Made by a program: the position numbers and the translations under genes. A stretch of 64,000 nucleotides of DNA, taken from positions 1 through 64,000 of the forward strand of contig CAZIJQ010000004.1 of assembly GCA_964539785.1 (NCBI GenBank). The letters are read 5' to 3'. The notes under the pieces are model-generated. The model worked only from the letters and a program-made list of their open reading frames with translations, made no database searches and was not told where the DNA came from. Positions 35,207 through 44,681 of this stretch are shown here, piece by piece; the stretch's first letter is position 1, and every line of letters begins with the position of its first letter. This DNA is from JABMPO01 sp964539785 (GTDB lineage: Bacteria; Fidelibacterota; Marinisomatia; Marinisomatales; TCS56).

Positions 35207-35749
35207 TTAAGAATGTTCCCAAAATGATTCCTTCACATCATTTTCCAATCCTATAAAGCGAGCCAGCACAAACAAATAGTCTGAAAGGCGATTGAGATAG
35301 CACAGGATATTAGGGTTGATGAGTTGAGATTGGGAAAGTTCAACAATCTGTGATTCTACCCGTCGGCAAATCGTACGTGCTACATGCAAACGTGCTGAAA
35401 ACTCGTTTCCACCCGGAAGAATGAATTCCTTCAGCGGGGGAAGCTGTTCGTTCATAACTGTGATACGTGATTCCAGGAAAGAAATATTGTCCTGAGTAAT
35501 CAATATGGGCGGTTTAGCTGGAATACTTAATTCACCGCTAAGATTCATTAAAGTGTTCTGGATGAACTCTAATTCGGTTCCGACTGATCCTGGTTCTGCA
35601 GCAACGGCGGAAAGCCCAATTTGAGAATTCAATTCATCCACTCCACCTAGACATCGGATTCGTATATCATCCTTACCGGTCTTGGTCCCATCGCCCAATC
35701 GGGTCTGTCCTTTATCCCCTGTTTTGGTTGTCACTTTATTGACCCGCAT
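35207..35749 (-). CDS. PduO-type corrinoid adenosyltransferase
   Basis: A 180-aa four-helix ATP:cob(I)alamin adenosyltransferase. The N-terminal ATP loop KVTTKTGDKGQTRLGDG, the R-x-x-x-G-x-x-D-E-L segment RCLGGVDELNSQIG, and the C-terminal CYLNRLSDYLFVLARF are family hallmarks. It makes adenosylcobalamin, the cofactor of the mutase encoded at 28-30 kb. The ATG at 35749 overlaps the stop of the NhaD-like gene (TAATG). Confidence 0.93.
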   Translation of the reverse strand: MRVNKVTTKTGDKGQTRLGDGTKTGKDDIRIRCLGGVDELNSQIGLSAVAAEPGSVGTELEFIQNTLMNLSGELSIPAKPPILITQDNISFLESRITVMNEQLPPLKEFILPGGNEFSARLHVARTICRRVESQIVELSQSQLINPNILCYLNRLSDYLFVLARFIGLENDVKESFWEHS

Positions 35750-37236
35750 TAAAAATATATCCAACTGATAATAACAAATATGGGGATCAGGATCGGCAGA
35801 GAATACTTGATCATGTAGCCAAAAAAGCTGGGCATGTTGATACCAGCCTCTTCTGATATCGACTTTACCATAAAATTAGGCGCATTACCAATATAGGTAT
35901 TGGCTCCCATAAAAACGGCTCCCATGGAAATGGCCAATAATGTTTGACTCATGGGACCCATCAATTGAATCGCATCACCACCAGCAGTATTAAAAAACAC
36001 CAGATAGGTAGGAGCATTATCAAGAAAACTGGATAGTATTCCTGTGGCCCAGAAATACATATAATTCACCGGATTCCCATAACCATCGGAAACGGAATTA
36101 ATTACACTACTCATACTACCATTGGCACCTGCTTTTAAAATGGCAATAGCCGGGATGATTGTAACAAAGATTCCAGCAAACAGCTTGGCAACTTCCATGA
36201 TCGGAAACCAGGAATACTCATTTGCCTTACGAACCACCATTGGTGTCAGCTTCCAACTGGTAATTGTCAGACCGATTAATAAGAAATCACGAACCAGGTT
36301 TTGCAATTCAACTTCCACATGATGAATACTGAATGACACACCGGAATGCCAGAATCCACTTAGCAATACTGATCCAATAACACCAAGTAATAACAGCAGA
36401 TTAAATTTTCCTTCCAACCCAATTTTCACTCCTGTTGCCTGTGATTCCCGTTGCATTTCAATCGGCATTTTTTCCATATTGTAAAAATAACTGTCGATCA
36501 TAAAAAAGAGCGCTAGCAATATTGCAACCGCTGTCAGCATTGGAAAAAACATATTTGTGGTCGTCCAGAAAAAGTCTACCCCTTTCAGAAATCCCAAAAA
36601 CAGCGGCGGATCACCAAGAGGTGTTAACGATCCACCAATATTCGCCACCAGGAAAATGAAAAATACGATTATATGCACATTCTTCTGACGCCATTTATTT
36701 GCCCTGATCAACGGCCTGATTAATAACATAGCCGCGCCGGTGGTTCCCATCCAACTGGCCAGGATTGTACCCAATAATATTATTCCGGTATTTACGATGG
36801 GCGATCCCTGTAATTTACCGGTAACACGCACACCACCGGAGATGGTAAATAATGCCAACAACAAAATGATGAAAGGGAAATACTCAAGCAGGGACACATG
36901 CAGGAGTTCATAAATGGTAATCGATAATCCCTGAAATAATATAAAGGGAATAATCAGAATTGCCGCCCAGAAAGCAGAAATTTTACCAAAATGATGATGC
37001 CAAAAATGCGGCGCTACTAAGGGAAATACTGCAATTGATAATAATATGCCAATAAAAGGAATCGCCCAGATTATTGAAAGATCGGTCCCGTCAACGTGGG
37101 GAGCAGCATGATGGTTATCAGTCGTATGAACGGATTCGTCCGGATGAGTCGCCGTTTGGGTTTCGGCAGATAAAACCAGTGGACTGCCAATTATTCCCAA
37201 AATCAGGAAAAGCGTAAATATTCGTTTCAGTTTCAT
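35749..37236 (-). CDS. nhaD: NhaD-type Na+/H+ antiporter
   Basis: A 495-aa membrane protein of the ion-transporter/arsenite-permease superfamily, started at ATG 37236 (MKLKRIFTLF). It has a cleavable signal-like N-terminus ending near SAETQ, then an acidic/His-rich periplasmic stretch (HPDESVHTTDNHHAAPHVD), and about 12 helices. LVANIGGSLTPLGDPPLFLGFL and FLDNAPTYLVF are characteristic of NhaD. It exports Na+ in exchange for protons, which would complement the sodium pump Na+-NQR encoded next to it. Confidence 0.88.
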   Translation of the reverse strand: MKLKRIFTLFLILGIIGSPLVLSAETQTATHPDESVHTTDNHHAAPHVDGTDLSIIWAIPFIGILLSIAVFPLVAPHFWHHHFGKISAFWAAILIIPFILFQGLSITIYELLHVSLLEYFPFIILLLALFTISGGVRVTGKLQGSPIVNTGIILLGTILASWMGTTGAAMLLIRPLIRANKWRQKNVHIIVFFIFLVANIGGSLTPLGDPPLFLGFLKGVDFFWTTTNMFFPMLTAVAILLALFFMIDSYFYNMEKMPIEMQRESQATGVKIGLEGKFNLLLLLGVIGSVLLSGFWHSGVSFSIHHVEVELQNLVRDFLLIGLTITSWKLTPMVVRKANEYSWFPIMEVAKLFAGIFVTIIPAIAILKAGANGSMSSVINSVSDGYGNPVNYMYFWATGILSSFLDNAPTYLVFFNTAGGDAIQLMGPMSQTLLAISMGAVFMGANTYIGNAPNFMVKSISEEAGINMPSFFGYMIKYSLPILIPIFVIISWIYF

Positions 37237-37451
37237 TATCCGTTGACCAAATAAAATTGTTATTTCTCTTGTTCTAACAAACATTGAAAGTACAAAAATT
37301 AGGCTGTTCGAAGGTAGTTAAATCAGGTTGTTAATTCCAGAAAATAGCATCAGGAAATCAGTACAATTATTTGAACTGTCAGCCACCTGACATTATCACT
37401 GATAATCCGGATTTATTGGAACCGGGCAATAAATATTTTGTAATTTCAGAC

Positions 37452-37634
37452 ATGCAGTTACTACTTACAATTGCGATTCTGGGACTGGCAATAGCTGGTT
37501 TAGCCATTGGTGTGATTTTTAAACGTGAACAGATTTCCGGTCATTGTGGCGGTGGTCAGAGAATTACTGTAAAAGGGGAAGTTTTAACCTGTCCCACCTG
37601 TGAAGGTGATACGGATAATTGCCAGAATAAATAG
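37452..37634 (+). CDS. nqrM: NqrM-like Cys-rich membrane protein
   Basis: A 60-aa protein when started at ATG 37452: a single helix (LLLTIAILGLAIAGLAIGVIF), a basic turn (KREQ), then ISGHCGGGQ and a C-terminal CPTCEGDTDNC. NqrM (DUF539) has one helix followed by SGSCGG and three further Cys, and is needed to place the iron centre between NqrD and NqrE. Layout, the GxCGG motif, four Cys and the neighbouring nqr operon all agree. It is on the + strand and faces apbE; an earlier start at 37371 would add an implausible 27 residues. Confidence 0.75.
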   Translation: MQLLLTIAILGLAIAGLAIGVIFKREQISGHCGGGQRITVKGEVLTCPTCEGDTDNCQNK

Positions 37635-37753
37635 TTTTATCGCTGTGGCACTGAGTACACAGTGACTTTTTAAAATATAATTGACGATAAAGTACCTACC
37701 AAGAGTCATTTTGAAAAGTTTTAAGTTCTTAGTTCTTGCTCCTCGGCACCCCT

Positions 37754-37799
37754 GCTCTCCGCTCTTTGCTCCAAGCTCCACGCTCTCCGCTCTTTGCTC
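37754..37799. repeat. direct repeat in purine/pyrimidine-biased tract after apbE
   Basis: The 18-mer GCTCTCCGCTCTTTGCTC occurs at 37754-37771 and again exactly at 37782-37799. Related shorter units (GCTCCAAGCTCCACGCTCTC) lie between, and the run continues to the apbE stop codon. The - strand is almost purely G/A with C only at regular points (GAGAGC/AAGAGC units). It looks like a slippage-generated array, not a CRISPR. Confidence 0.75.
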
Positions 37800-37810
37800 T
37801 CCGCTTCCCC

Positions 37811-38860
37811 CTACTTCTCCTCAACCTGCATGCCGGCACTTTTCACCGTCCGGAATTTGTCTTCACCTTCCCGCAGGATCAGCATTGCTTCAAAATCCGG
37901 CAACCTTTCGATTAAATCCAAACCCTCATCCGGTCCTAAAACCATTAATGCGGTGGCAAGAGCGTCAGCCTGCATACAGAGGGGTGCAATAACGGTGGCT
38001 GAGGCAACGTTGGTTTCAACCGGGTAACCAGTACGGGGATCAAGTACGTGCGAATATAGTTTACCTTCAAATTTAAAATAATTACGATAATCTCCGGAAG
38101 TAGCCAGGCCGCGATCAGTGATTTCTGTTATTCCCCGTAATTCCCGCCCCGGAATTGCATCCAATCGCGGAGTATCAATTCCAATCCGCCAGGGATGTTG
38201 CTGTGAATTAAGTCCCTTGCAGTAGACTTCACCGCCAATTTCAACCAGATAATCAGTAAATCCCTCTTGCTGCAACAGCCCAGCCACTTCATCGATGCCA
38301 TAACCTTTAGCAATTGCGTTCAAATCGATTGTAACCAGCGGATCCAGCTTCTGTAGATGATTATCAATTATCTTGATTTTATCAATACCAACAATACCAA
38401 GTACCGAATCAATCGCCACGGCTGAGGGCGGCCTGGGCAGATCCAGGTTATCCCAGGAACTGAATCCCCACAGTTGAATCAATGGATTTATGGTAATATC
38501 AAATGCCCTGCTGGTTATTTTTGAGATTTCAATTGCCTGCCGGACAACTTCAGCAAATCCGGTTGAAATCGGAAAAAGACTGTCAGAATAACTGCGGTTA
38601 AATCTCGAAATCTCACTATTAGAGTCGTAAGTTGACATCTGGCGGTTAACTTCAACCAACAAACTGTCAATCGCTCCCGACAACCGTGATTCGTCAAGGG
38701 TTGCCTCCGATTTCGCAATCAGCTTGATATTATAGGTCGTCCCCATGGTTAATCCCGATAGTGATAGCTCCCGGGGCTGTTTTTCACAACCAATTAATAA
38801 CAGGGTAATAAACAAAGAGCCCAACGTCAGTTGAGCTCTTTTTAATATTATCATTTTCAC
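37811..38860 (-). CDS. apbE: FAD:protein FMN transferase ApbE (lipoprotein)
   Basis: A 349-aa periplasmic lipoprotein; the signal ends in a lipobox LLLIGC (Cys about 25). ApbE attaches FMN from FAD to Thr in the [S/T]GAT motif of NqrB and NqrC. Family segments are SGLTMGTTYNIKL, ITINPLIQLWGFS, LDLNAIAKGYGIDEVAG-like IDLNAIAKGYGIDE, VEIGGEVYCKG and HVLDPRTGYPVE. It is the last gene of the nqr operon, 5 bases after nqrF, the canonical position. Confidence 0.96.
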   Translation of the reverse strand: MKMIILKRAQLTLGSLFITLLLIGCEKQPRELSLSGLTMGTTYNIKLIAKSEATLDESRLSGAIDSLLVEVNRQMSTYDSNSEISRFNRSYSDSLFPISTGFAEVVRQAIEISKITSRAFDITINPLIQLWGFSSWDNLDLPRPPSAVAIDSVLGIVGIDKIKIIDNHLQKLDPLVTIDLNAIAKGYGIDEVAGLLQQEGFTDYLVEIGGEVYCKGLNSQQHPWRIGIDTPRLDAIPGRELRGITEITDRGLATSGDYRNYFKFEGKLYSHVLDPRTGYPVETNVASATVIAPLCMQADALATALMVLGPDEGLDLIERLPDFEAMLILREGEDKFRTVKSAGMQVEEK

Positions 38861-38865
38861 GGTGT

Positions 38866-40086
38866 TTAGAATTCGTCGTAGGCGATCATATCTTTATCCA
38901 CTCCCTGATCATACAGCATTTTATCAACAGCGCTGATCATCATTGGCGGGCCGCACATGTAGTATTCGATTTCGGTTGGGTCTTCATGCTTACCCAGGTA
39001 TTCATCGTACACCACTTGATGAATAAATCCGGTGGGACCGGTCCAGTTATCTTCTGGCAGAGGTTCCGACAAAGCCACGTTATATTTGAAGTTGGGAAAT
39101 TCCGCCGCAATCGCTTTGAAATCCTCATCGTAAAACATTTCCCGCCGAGATCGGGCACCATACCAGAAAGTAACGGGACGGGTAGTACGTTTGGTGCTAA
39201 ACAAATCGAATATATGACTTCGCATGGGTGCCATTCCGGCACCGCCACCAACATACATCATTTCCCGTTCAGATTCTCTGGCGAAGAACTCACCGTAAGG
39301 CCCGGATACAAAAACCTTGTCACCCGGTTTCAAATTGAAAATGAACGAGGAAGCAATCCCCGGGGGAACATCCGGTAAATTGGGCGGCGGAGAGGCAATT
39401 CTCACATTGAGCATTACGATATTGCCTTCAGCGGGATGATTAGCCATGCTATATGCCCGGAACAATTCATCATCATTTTGAGCATGATATCGCCACATAT
39501 TGTATTTATCCCAGTCGCCCCGATATTCCTCAGCGATATCAAATTCCTGGTAATCAAGTTCATATTTAGGAATATCAATCTGAATATAGCCGCCGGCTTT
39601 GAAATCGAGGTTTTCTCCAGCCGGTAATTCCAACACCAGTTCTTTGATAAATGTGGCAACATTATCATTGGACCGCACCGTGCATTCCCATTTCTTGATA
39701 TTGAATATCTCATCGGGAATCTGAATTTTCATTTCCTGTTTCACTTTTACCTGACAGGCAAGGCGATAGTGATCTTTGGCTTCCGCCCGGTTAATATGCC
39801 CGGTTTCAGTTGGTAAAATATCGCCACCGCCATCGAGAACCTGGCATTTGCATTGGGCACAGGTTCCACCACCACCGCAAGCTGAGGGAATGAATATCTT
39901 ATGACCGGCCAAGGCAGATAAAAGTGTCGCACCAGGACGAACCATGACACTTTTTTCCTCATCATCATTGATGAGTATTTTTACTTCTCCCTGGGGCAAT
40001 AGCTTTTTTTCTGCCAGGTTCAGTAGTAGGACCAGCAGCATAATTACTCCGGTAAAAACAATGACTCCTGATATTGCGGTAATCAT
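38866..40086 (-). CDS. nqrF: Na+-NQR subunit F
   Basis: A 406-aa electron-entry subunit. It has an N-terminal helix, a [2Fe-2S] ferredoxin domain with CGGGGTCAQC (about residues 70-79) and a fourth Cys in LACQV, then an FAD domain (RAYSMANHPAE) and an NADH domain (MYVGGGAGMAPMRSHI, YMCGPPMMISA). It accepts electrons from NADH and starts the path through FAD and the FeS centre to the FMNs, riboflavin and ubiquinone/menaquinone. Ends in EF, as in other NqrF (usual end of the FAD/NADH domain). Confidence 0.97.
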   Translation of the reverse strand: MITAISGVIVFTGVIMLLVLLLNLAEKKLLPQGEVKILINDDEEKSVMVRPGATLLSALAGHKIFIPSACGGGGTCAQCKCQVLDGGGDILPTETGHINRAEAKDHYRLACQVKVKQEMKIQIPDEIFNIKKWECTVRSNDNVATFIKELVLELPAGENLDFKAGGYIQIDIPKYELDYQEFDIAEEYRGDWDKYNMWRYHAQNDDELFRAYSMANHPAEGNIVMLNVRIASPPPNLPDVPPGIASSFIFNLKPGDKVFVSGPYGEFFARESEREMMYVGGGAGMAPMRSHIFDLFSTKRTTRPVTFWYGARSRREMFYDEDFKAIAAEFPNFKYNVALSEPLPEDNWTGPTGFIHQVVYDEYLGKHEDPTEIEYYMCGPPMMISAVDKMLYDQGVDKDMIAYDEF

Positions 40087-40095
40087 AATCGCCTC

Positions 40096-40707
40096 CTATA
40101 AATCGATGCCTGAGAAGGCCATGAATGTCATTGATAGTAAGCCCGTCAGCAGCATGGTGATGCCCAATCCTCGCAAGGCTGGCGGAACATTGGAATAACG
40201 CAGCCGGTGTCGAATGGCCGCCATCGTTGTGATTGCCAGGAAAAATCCAATCCCGGAACCAAAACCAAATACTACCGATTCAGCGAGATTATAATTCCGC
40301 TCCACCAGAAACAGGGAACCGCCCAGAATCGCACAATTAACGGCGATCAGGGGCAGAAAAATGCCCAAGCTAAGGTACAGGGCTGGAGCAAAACGATCCA
40401 TTATCATTTCCACCAGTTGGACCATGGCGGCGATCGTGGCAATAAAAACAATGAAGTTCAGATAGCTTAAATCCAGGTCGGGCAATCCGGCCCAGCTTAA
40501 AGCACCTTCCCTGAGTAGATAAGTATGTAAGAACCAGTTAACGGGAGCAGTAATGGATAGTACAAAAACCACCGCCAGTCCCAGACCAATGGAAGTTTCT
40601 ACTTTCTTGGAAATTGCCAGGAAGGAACACATCCCAAGGAAATAGGCCAGTAGGATGTTTTCCACAAAAATTGATTTTACGGCCAGACTTAAATAATGCT
40701 CCAACAT
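40096..40707 (-). CDS. nqrE: Na+-NQR subunit E
   Basis: A 203-aa protein with six helices, homologous to RnfA and NqrD. ENILLAYFLGMCSFLAISKKVETSIGLG near the start and ILGGSLFLVERNYNLAESVVFG are typical. One Cys in the first helix half (GMCSF) and one in VNCAILG are equivalent to residues that hold the intramembrane Fe shared with NqrD. Overlaps closely with nqrD (1 base apart). Confidence 0.96.
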   Translation of the reverse strand: MLEHYLSLAVKSIFVENILLAYFLGMCSFLAISKKVETSIGLGLAVVFVLSITAPVNWFLHTYLLREGALSWAGLPDLDLSYLNFIVFIATIAAMVQLVEMIMDRFAPALYLSLGIFLPLIAVNCAILGGSLFLVERNYNLAESVVFGFGSGIGFFLAITTMAAIRHRLRYSNVPPALRGLGITMLLTGLLSMTFMAFSGIDL

Positions 40708-40708
40708 A

Positions 40709-41341
40709 TCAGGCCTCCTCTTCCACTTTGGTGATCAGGCGTTGGACCCATATTATCAATCCAAGGATAATGAAGGCTCCTGGTGACAGCACCATCAGCC
40801 CCATGTTTTCATAGCCAGCACTGTAAAAAGCATCCGGAATAATCTGCAAACCCATGAGGGTACCGCTGCCCAGTATTTCGCGGAAGAAAGAAACCGCAAT
40901 CAAGATAATACCATATCCCAGGGCATTGCCGACGCCATCCCAAAATGCTTTCCCAGGGGTATTTTGTAACGCAAACGCTTCCGCCCTGCCAAGTACAATA
41001 CAATTGGTGATAATCAGACCAACAAACACTGATAACTGCTTACTCATATCATAGGCATACGCCCGTAAAACCTGATCAGTAAGAATCACCAGCGATGCAA
41101 TAACACTCAGCATGACGATAATTCTGACGCGGCCGGGAATATAATTCCGCATGGCGGAAATGATCGTATTTGACATTGCCAATACAAATATCACCGCCAG
41201 TGTCATCACGATAGCAGTGTCCATTTTTACAGTCACCGCCAATGCTGAACAAATTCCGAGTACCTGAAAAGCAATCGGATTATTGCTCATTAGTGGATCT
41301 TTGAGAACCTGCTGTGATTTTTTACTTAATAAACCCATCAA
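40709..41341 (-). CDS. nqrD: Na+-NQR subunit D
   Basis: A 210-aa six-helix membrane subunit. NNPIAFQVLGICSALAVT (Cys in helix 1) and GLIITNCIVLGRAEAFAL (Cys in helix 4) contain the cysteines that form the FeS/Fe centre with NqrE. Located between nqrC and nqrE, the standard order. Confidence 0.96.
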   Translation of the reverse strand: MMGLLSKKSQQVLKDPLMSNNPIAFQVLGICSALAVTVKMDTAIVMTLAVIFVLAMSNTIISAMRNYIPGRVRIIVMLSVIASLVILTDQVLRAYAYDMSKQLSVFVGLIITNCIVLGRAEAFALQNTPGKAFWDGVGNALGYGIILIAVSFFREILGSGTLMGLQIIPDAFYSAGYENMGLMVLSPGAFIILGLIIWVQRLITKVEEEA

Positions 41342-41353
41342 ACTTTCCTCCGT

Positions 41354-42055
41354 TTAGTGCGCCTGTTTCAAGAACGGCAGGTAGTTATTCAAATCTTGTT
41401 TAATAAAAATATTCAATCCCTTGGTAGTCAGTGTTGCGCCAGAAATACCATCAACCTGATGGTAAGCATCCGCGCTGTTCTCATTTACAGCACCCTTAAC
41501 TACCTGGATGCTGACCAGATCACCATTATCGTCAAATATCCGCTTACCCGAAAAATTAGCAGTAAACCATTCTTTTTCGATTTCACCGCCCAGGCCCGGG
41601 GTTTCACCGTGTTTATAAAAAGTGATCCCCATTACCGTATTACAATCGGATTCCAAGGCCAGGTAACCATAACAGGACGACCACAATCCTTTGCCGGAAA
41701 TAGGCAGAGCAAAACCGGCCGTTGCACCGTCCAGTACTTTTTCATAAACAGGGTAGACCTCAACCATGGTTTTGGGATCAATCTGATCGGGACTGAGTCC
41801 AGCTATAACATTTCCGTCTTTGTCCACCACAAAACTGCGGATATTGTCAGTAAATAATTGCTGAACTTCTTCCGCGTTCGCTTTTGAGCCTGAAATTCCG
41901 GTTATATTTAATGATGCCAGGATATTCTTTTTGATATCCAATTCCTCATTCAATAACTGACGGTCTTTCAGGGATGTGGCTGCGGCTGAAAGCATGATTC
42001 CCAGGATTATTGTCACTAAAGCAGTGAAACCAAGGGTATAACTGTTACTGCGCAT
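41354..42055 (-). CDS. nqrC: Na+-NQR subunit C
   Basis: A 233-aa subunit with one N-terminal helix and a periplasmic FMN domain. The FMN acceptor Thr is in GISGATLTTKG (Thr208), to be flavinylated by ApbE. I chose ATG 42055 (MRSNSYTLGF), which overlaps nqrB by 11 bases, over a start 13 codons earlier. PGLGGEIE is a further family motif. Confidence 0.95.
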   Translation of the reverse strand: MRSNSYTLGFTALVTIILGIMLSAAATSLKDRQLLNEELDIKKNILASLNITGISGSKANAEEVQQLFTDNIRSFVVDKDGNVIAGLSPDQIDPKTMVEVYPVYEKVLDGATAGFALPISGKGLWSSCYGYLALESDCNTVMGITFYKHGETPGLGGEIEKEWFTANFSGKRIFDDNGDLVSIQVVKGAVNENSADAYHQVDGISGATLTTKGLNIFIKQDLNNYLPFLKQAH

Positions 42056-43217
42056 AGCGGGCCACCCTTTTCTTAATATTTGCTTGAACGACAAAATAAT
42101 CGATTAACGGTGCAAAAGCATTCATCAATAAAATTGCCAGCATCGTACCTTCCGGGTAGGCCGGATTTAATGATCGAACCACAACTGTGATTACTCCGAT
42201 CATGATACCGTAGATCCAGCGGCCTATATTAGTATGGGCAGCCGTGACCGGATCGGTAGCCATAAAGGTTATCCCAAACATGAACCCACCCATGACCAGA
42301 TGATAATGCGGTGGTAATGTCAGCATGGTATTGGTCGATGCGCCGCTCAATAAATTGGTTAAAAGTGCTGTACCCAGCAATCCCAAAACACCACCCACTA
42401 TTATTCGCCATGATCCGATTTTGGTAATTATCAGCAGAATTGCTCCCAAAAGAATGGCCAGGGCGCTGGTTTCACTAATTGAACCGGGCACCAACCCAAT
42501 AAACATGTTCGACCAGGAATAATCGAACTGGGTCACGCCATCCAATAAAGCGCGGGCATTACCACCGGTTACCGATGCGGTTACTGCCAGCGGCGTCGCT
42601 CCGGTAAAGCCATCGGGCGCCAGACTCCAGACGCTGTCACCGGATATCTTCCCCGGGTAAGCGAAAAACAAGAACGCTCGGGACGTTAAAGCAGGATTGA
42701 AGATATTCATCCCGGTACCACCAAAAACCATCTTGGCGATTATCATACCAAATGATGTAGCTACAACTACCTGCCAAAGCGGTATGGTGGGTGGAACAAT
42801 CATTGGGATTAGTAGCCCGGTGACCAGAAAACCTTCATCGACTTCGTGCTTACGAACCACAGCAAATAGCACTTCCCAAACTCCCCCAGTAGCATAAGAA
42901 ACAATTACGATGGGCAGCATCACTTTGAGGCCAAACCATAAGTTAGCCAGTAGACTCCGTTCCAGCCCAAAAGCCAGGGCTTGCTGATAGCCAATATTGA
43001 ACAACCCAAAGAAAAATGCCGGGAGTAAGGCAAATATCACGATCGTCATTACCCGCTTTAAATCAATGCTATCGCGAATAAATGGAGCCGTATCATTTTC
43101 TTTTTCAGTGTTGAATAGCAGGGTATCCAGCATTTCATAAATCGGATAAAACAGCTTCAGCGGTCCGTCCTTGAATGATGGTTCCACTTTTTCACTGAAC
43201 TTTCTCAATATTTTCAT
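42045..43217 (-). CDS. nqrB: Na+-NQR subunit B
   Basis: A 390-aa membrane subunit with about ten helices, the main Na+ channel and riboflavin/FMN-binding subunit. The FMN-attachment motif is GFTGATPLAV (Thr208). GGTGMNIFNPALTSRAFLFFAYPGKISGD is characteristic. TGLLIPMIVPPTIPLWQV marks a helix that contributes to the quinone site in the V. cholerae enzyme. Follows nqrA after 2 bases. Confidence 0.96.
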   Translation of the reverse strand: MKILRKFSEKVEPSFKDGPLKLFYPIYEMLDTLLFNTEKENDTAPFIRDSIDLKRVMTIVIFALLPAFFFGLFNIGYQQALAFGLERSLLANLWFGLKVMLPIVIVSYATGGVWEVLFAVVRKHEVDEGFLVTGLLIPMIVPPTIPLWQVVVATSFGMIIAKMVFGGTGMNIFNPALTSRAFLFFAYPGKISGDSVWSLAPDGFTGATPLAVTASVTGGNARALLDGVTQFDYSWSNMFIGLVPGSISETSALAILLGAILLIITKIGSWRIIVGGVLGLLGTALLTNLLSGASTNTMLTLPPHYHLVMGGFMFGITFMATDPVTAAHTNIGRWIYGIMIGVITVVVRSLNPAYPEGTMLAILLMNAFAPLIDYFVVQANIKKRVARYAQ

Positions 43218-43219
43218 GA

Positions 43220-44560
43220 TTAAATTTCCTTCTCCATTAGCTCCAGCCCCTGCCGGATAACGGCAGCTAATTCTATTTTGCTGGGACAGGCAAAAGTCGC
43301 CAGAGCAAAATCATCAGGATCACATTCCAATATTCCCAGTTTTTCCATTTCTTCCACATCATTGGCCAAAATGCTTCGGAATAACGGATTTGGCATAATA
43401 TCCATGGGTAGAACAGCTTCCCAGGCCTCGATTGGAACGATTGCCCGCTCAGCGCCATTCTTCTTGGAAGAAAAATTGAACAGCTTGCGACCGGTTTTCA
43501 GATAGGCATTGGTCAAAGTATATTGTCGGGAACTGCTGCCAATTCTGGCCCAACCTAAAAACGGTCGTTCCGTGGAAACCGGTAAAATCGTTACTGCCCG
43601 GTGATAAAAACCGAGGTAGTCGTTATCATCTGCCAAACGGCCGGTCAAAACATCACCAACAATCACGCGTCGGGCATCAATATTGATATTATCCTTAATC
43701 ATATCTGATACCGGAACGCCAATTCGGGTCTTAATAAAACCGGGATTTGTAACCGCAGGTCCACCAACGGCAATTACTACCGTAGGATCAAATTCACCGG
43801 TAGTGAATAGCTTACCAAGCGTTGCAACCTGCTGTGGTTGCATAGTCCAAACAACTTCACCGGGATTAATAGGATCAATATGATGAATCTGGATTCCAAC
43901 ATTACCCGCGGGATGCGGCCCAGTGATAATGTGGGTTGCTAATCCGTTAACATCATTGAATTCGACAGCTCGCGCCTCTGATCCCACTGACAGGTTGACA
44001 TTACCATCCGTCAGCTTTGTCAATACAAGCAGACCAGTCCTGAATTCGTCCTCCCGGCCTTCCAGCGCCATAAATGGGTCGATTGCCAAAGGTGTGGTAT
44101 CCAGACCGGAAATAAATATGGCTTTAGGGTGATCGGCTGGATTTGCGGTTTTACCAAACGGACGTTGAGTAATTAACGGCCATAAATTGGCTTTTAATAT
44201 GAAATCAATGATTTCTTCCCGGGTACTGTTATCCGGATTCAGCGGTTCGGTCTGCTGGAATTTCTCATCTTTGTCGATGGCGACTATTATTTTTCGTATT
44301 TTACGTCGCTCACCAAAAATAATATCCTGGATCGTTCCTCCGCCCGGTGAAGGATAAACCACTTGAGGAAGATTTTTATCAAAAAATAATCCGGAGCCGG
44401 CCATAACCTTATCGCCGACTTTGACCAGCAATTTTGGTTTTATACTCCTGAAATCATCGGGAACCAACCCGACTTCAGTAACTGATTCCAGCGTATTTAC
44501 AGTTCCGGCTGGTACACCGGAAATCCGGATATCATGACCTTTTTGTATTTTAATTTTCAT
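43220..44560 (-). CDS. nqrA: Na+-NQR subunit A
   Basis: A 446-aa soluble subunit, the first gene of the nqr operon. It has the N-terminal biotinyl-like domain (KGHDIRISGVPAG), the barrel-sandwich segment VKVGDKVMAGSGLFFDKNLP and YPSPGGGTIQDIIFGERRKI, and the central part with TQRPFGKTAN and GPHPAGNVGIQIHHIDPI. It contributes to quinone binding. 121 bases separate it from the nuoN stop upstream, with no strong terminator, so read-through from nuo is possible. Confidence 0.96.
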   Translation of the reverse strand: MKIKIQKGHDIRISGVPAGTVNTLESVTEVGLVPDDFRSIKPKLLVKVGDKVMAGSGLFFDKNLPQVVYPSPGGGTIQDIIFGERRKIRKIIVAIDKDEKFQQTEPLNPDNSTREEIIDFILKANLWPLITQRPFGKTANPADHPKAIFISGLDTTPLAIDPFMALEGREDEFRTGLLVLTKLTDGNVNLSVGSEARAVEFNDVNGLATHIITGPHPAGNVGIQIHHIDPINPGEVVWTMQPQQVATLGKLFTTGEFDPTVVIAVGGPAVTNPGFIKTRIGVPVSDMIKDNINIDARRVIVGDVLTGRLADDNDYLGFYHRAVTILPVSTERPFLGWARIGSSSRQYTLTNAYLKTGRKLFNFSSKKNGAERAIVPIEAWEAVLPMDIMPNPLFRSILANDVEEMEKLGILECDPDDFALATFACPSKIELAAVIRQGLELMEKEI

Positions 44561-44681
44561 ATATTTCTCATGGCTGAGTTTTGAATGGAAATTGATTGGA
44601 AATAGGCTCCCTAAAATTTATTAATCTATCTATTTGCAGTGGCAGGAATTTTGGTTTCCATTTAAGGCCGATAGTATACTA

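Noticed and set aside
37754..37799. CRISPR-like array
   Set aside because: Two repeats 28 bases apart with similar sequence between them and no cas genes; a slippage array explains it better.
41357..41857. 166-aa + strand ORF inside nqrC
   Set aside because: Antisense shadow of a well-supported nqrC gene.
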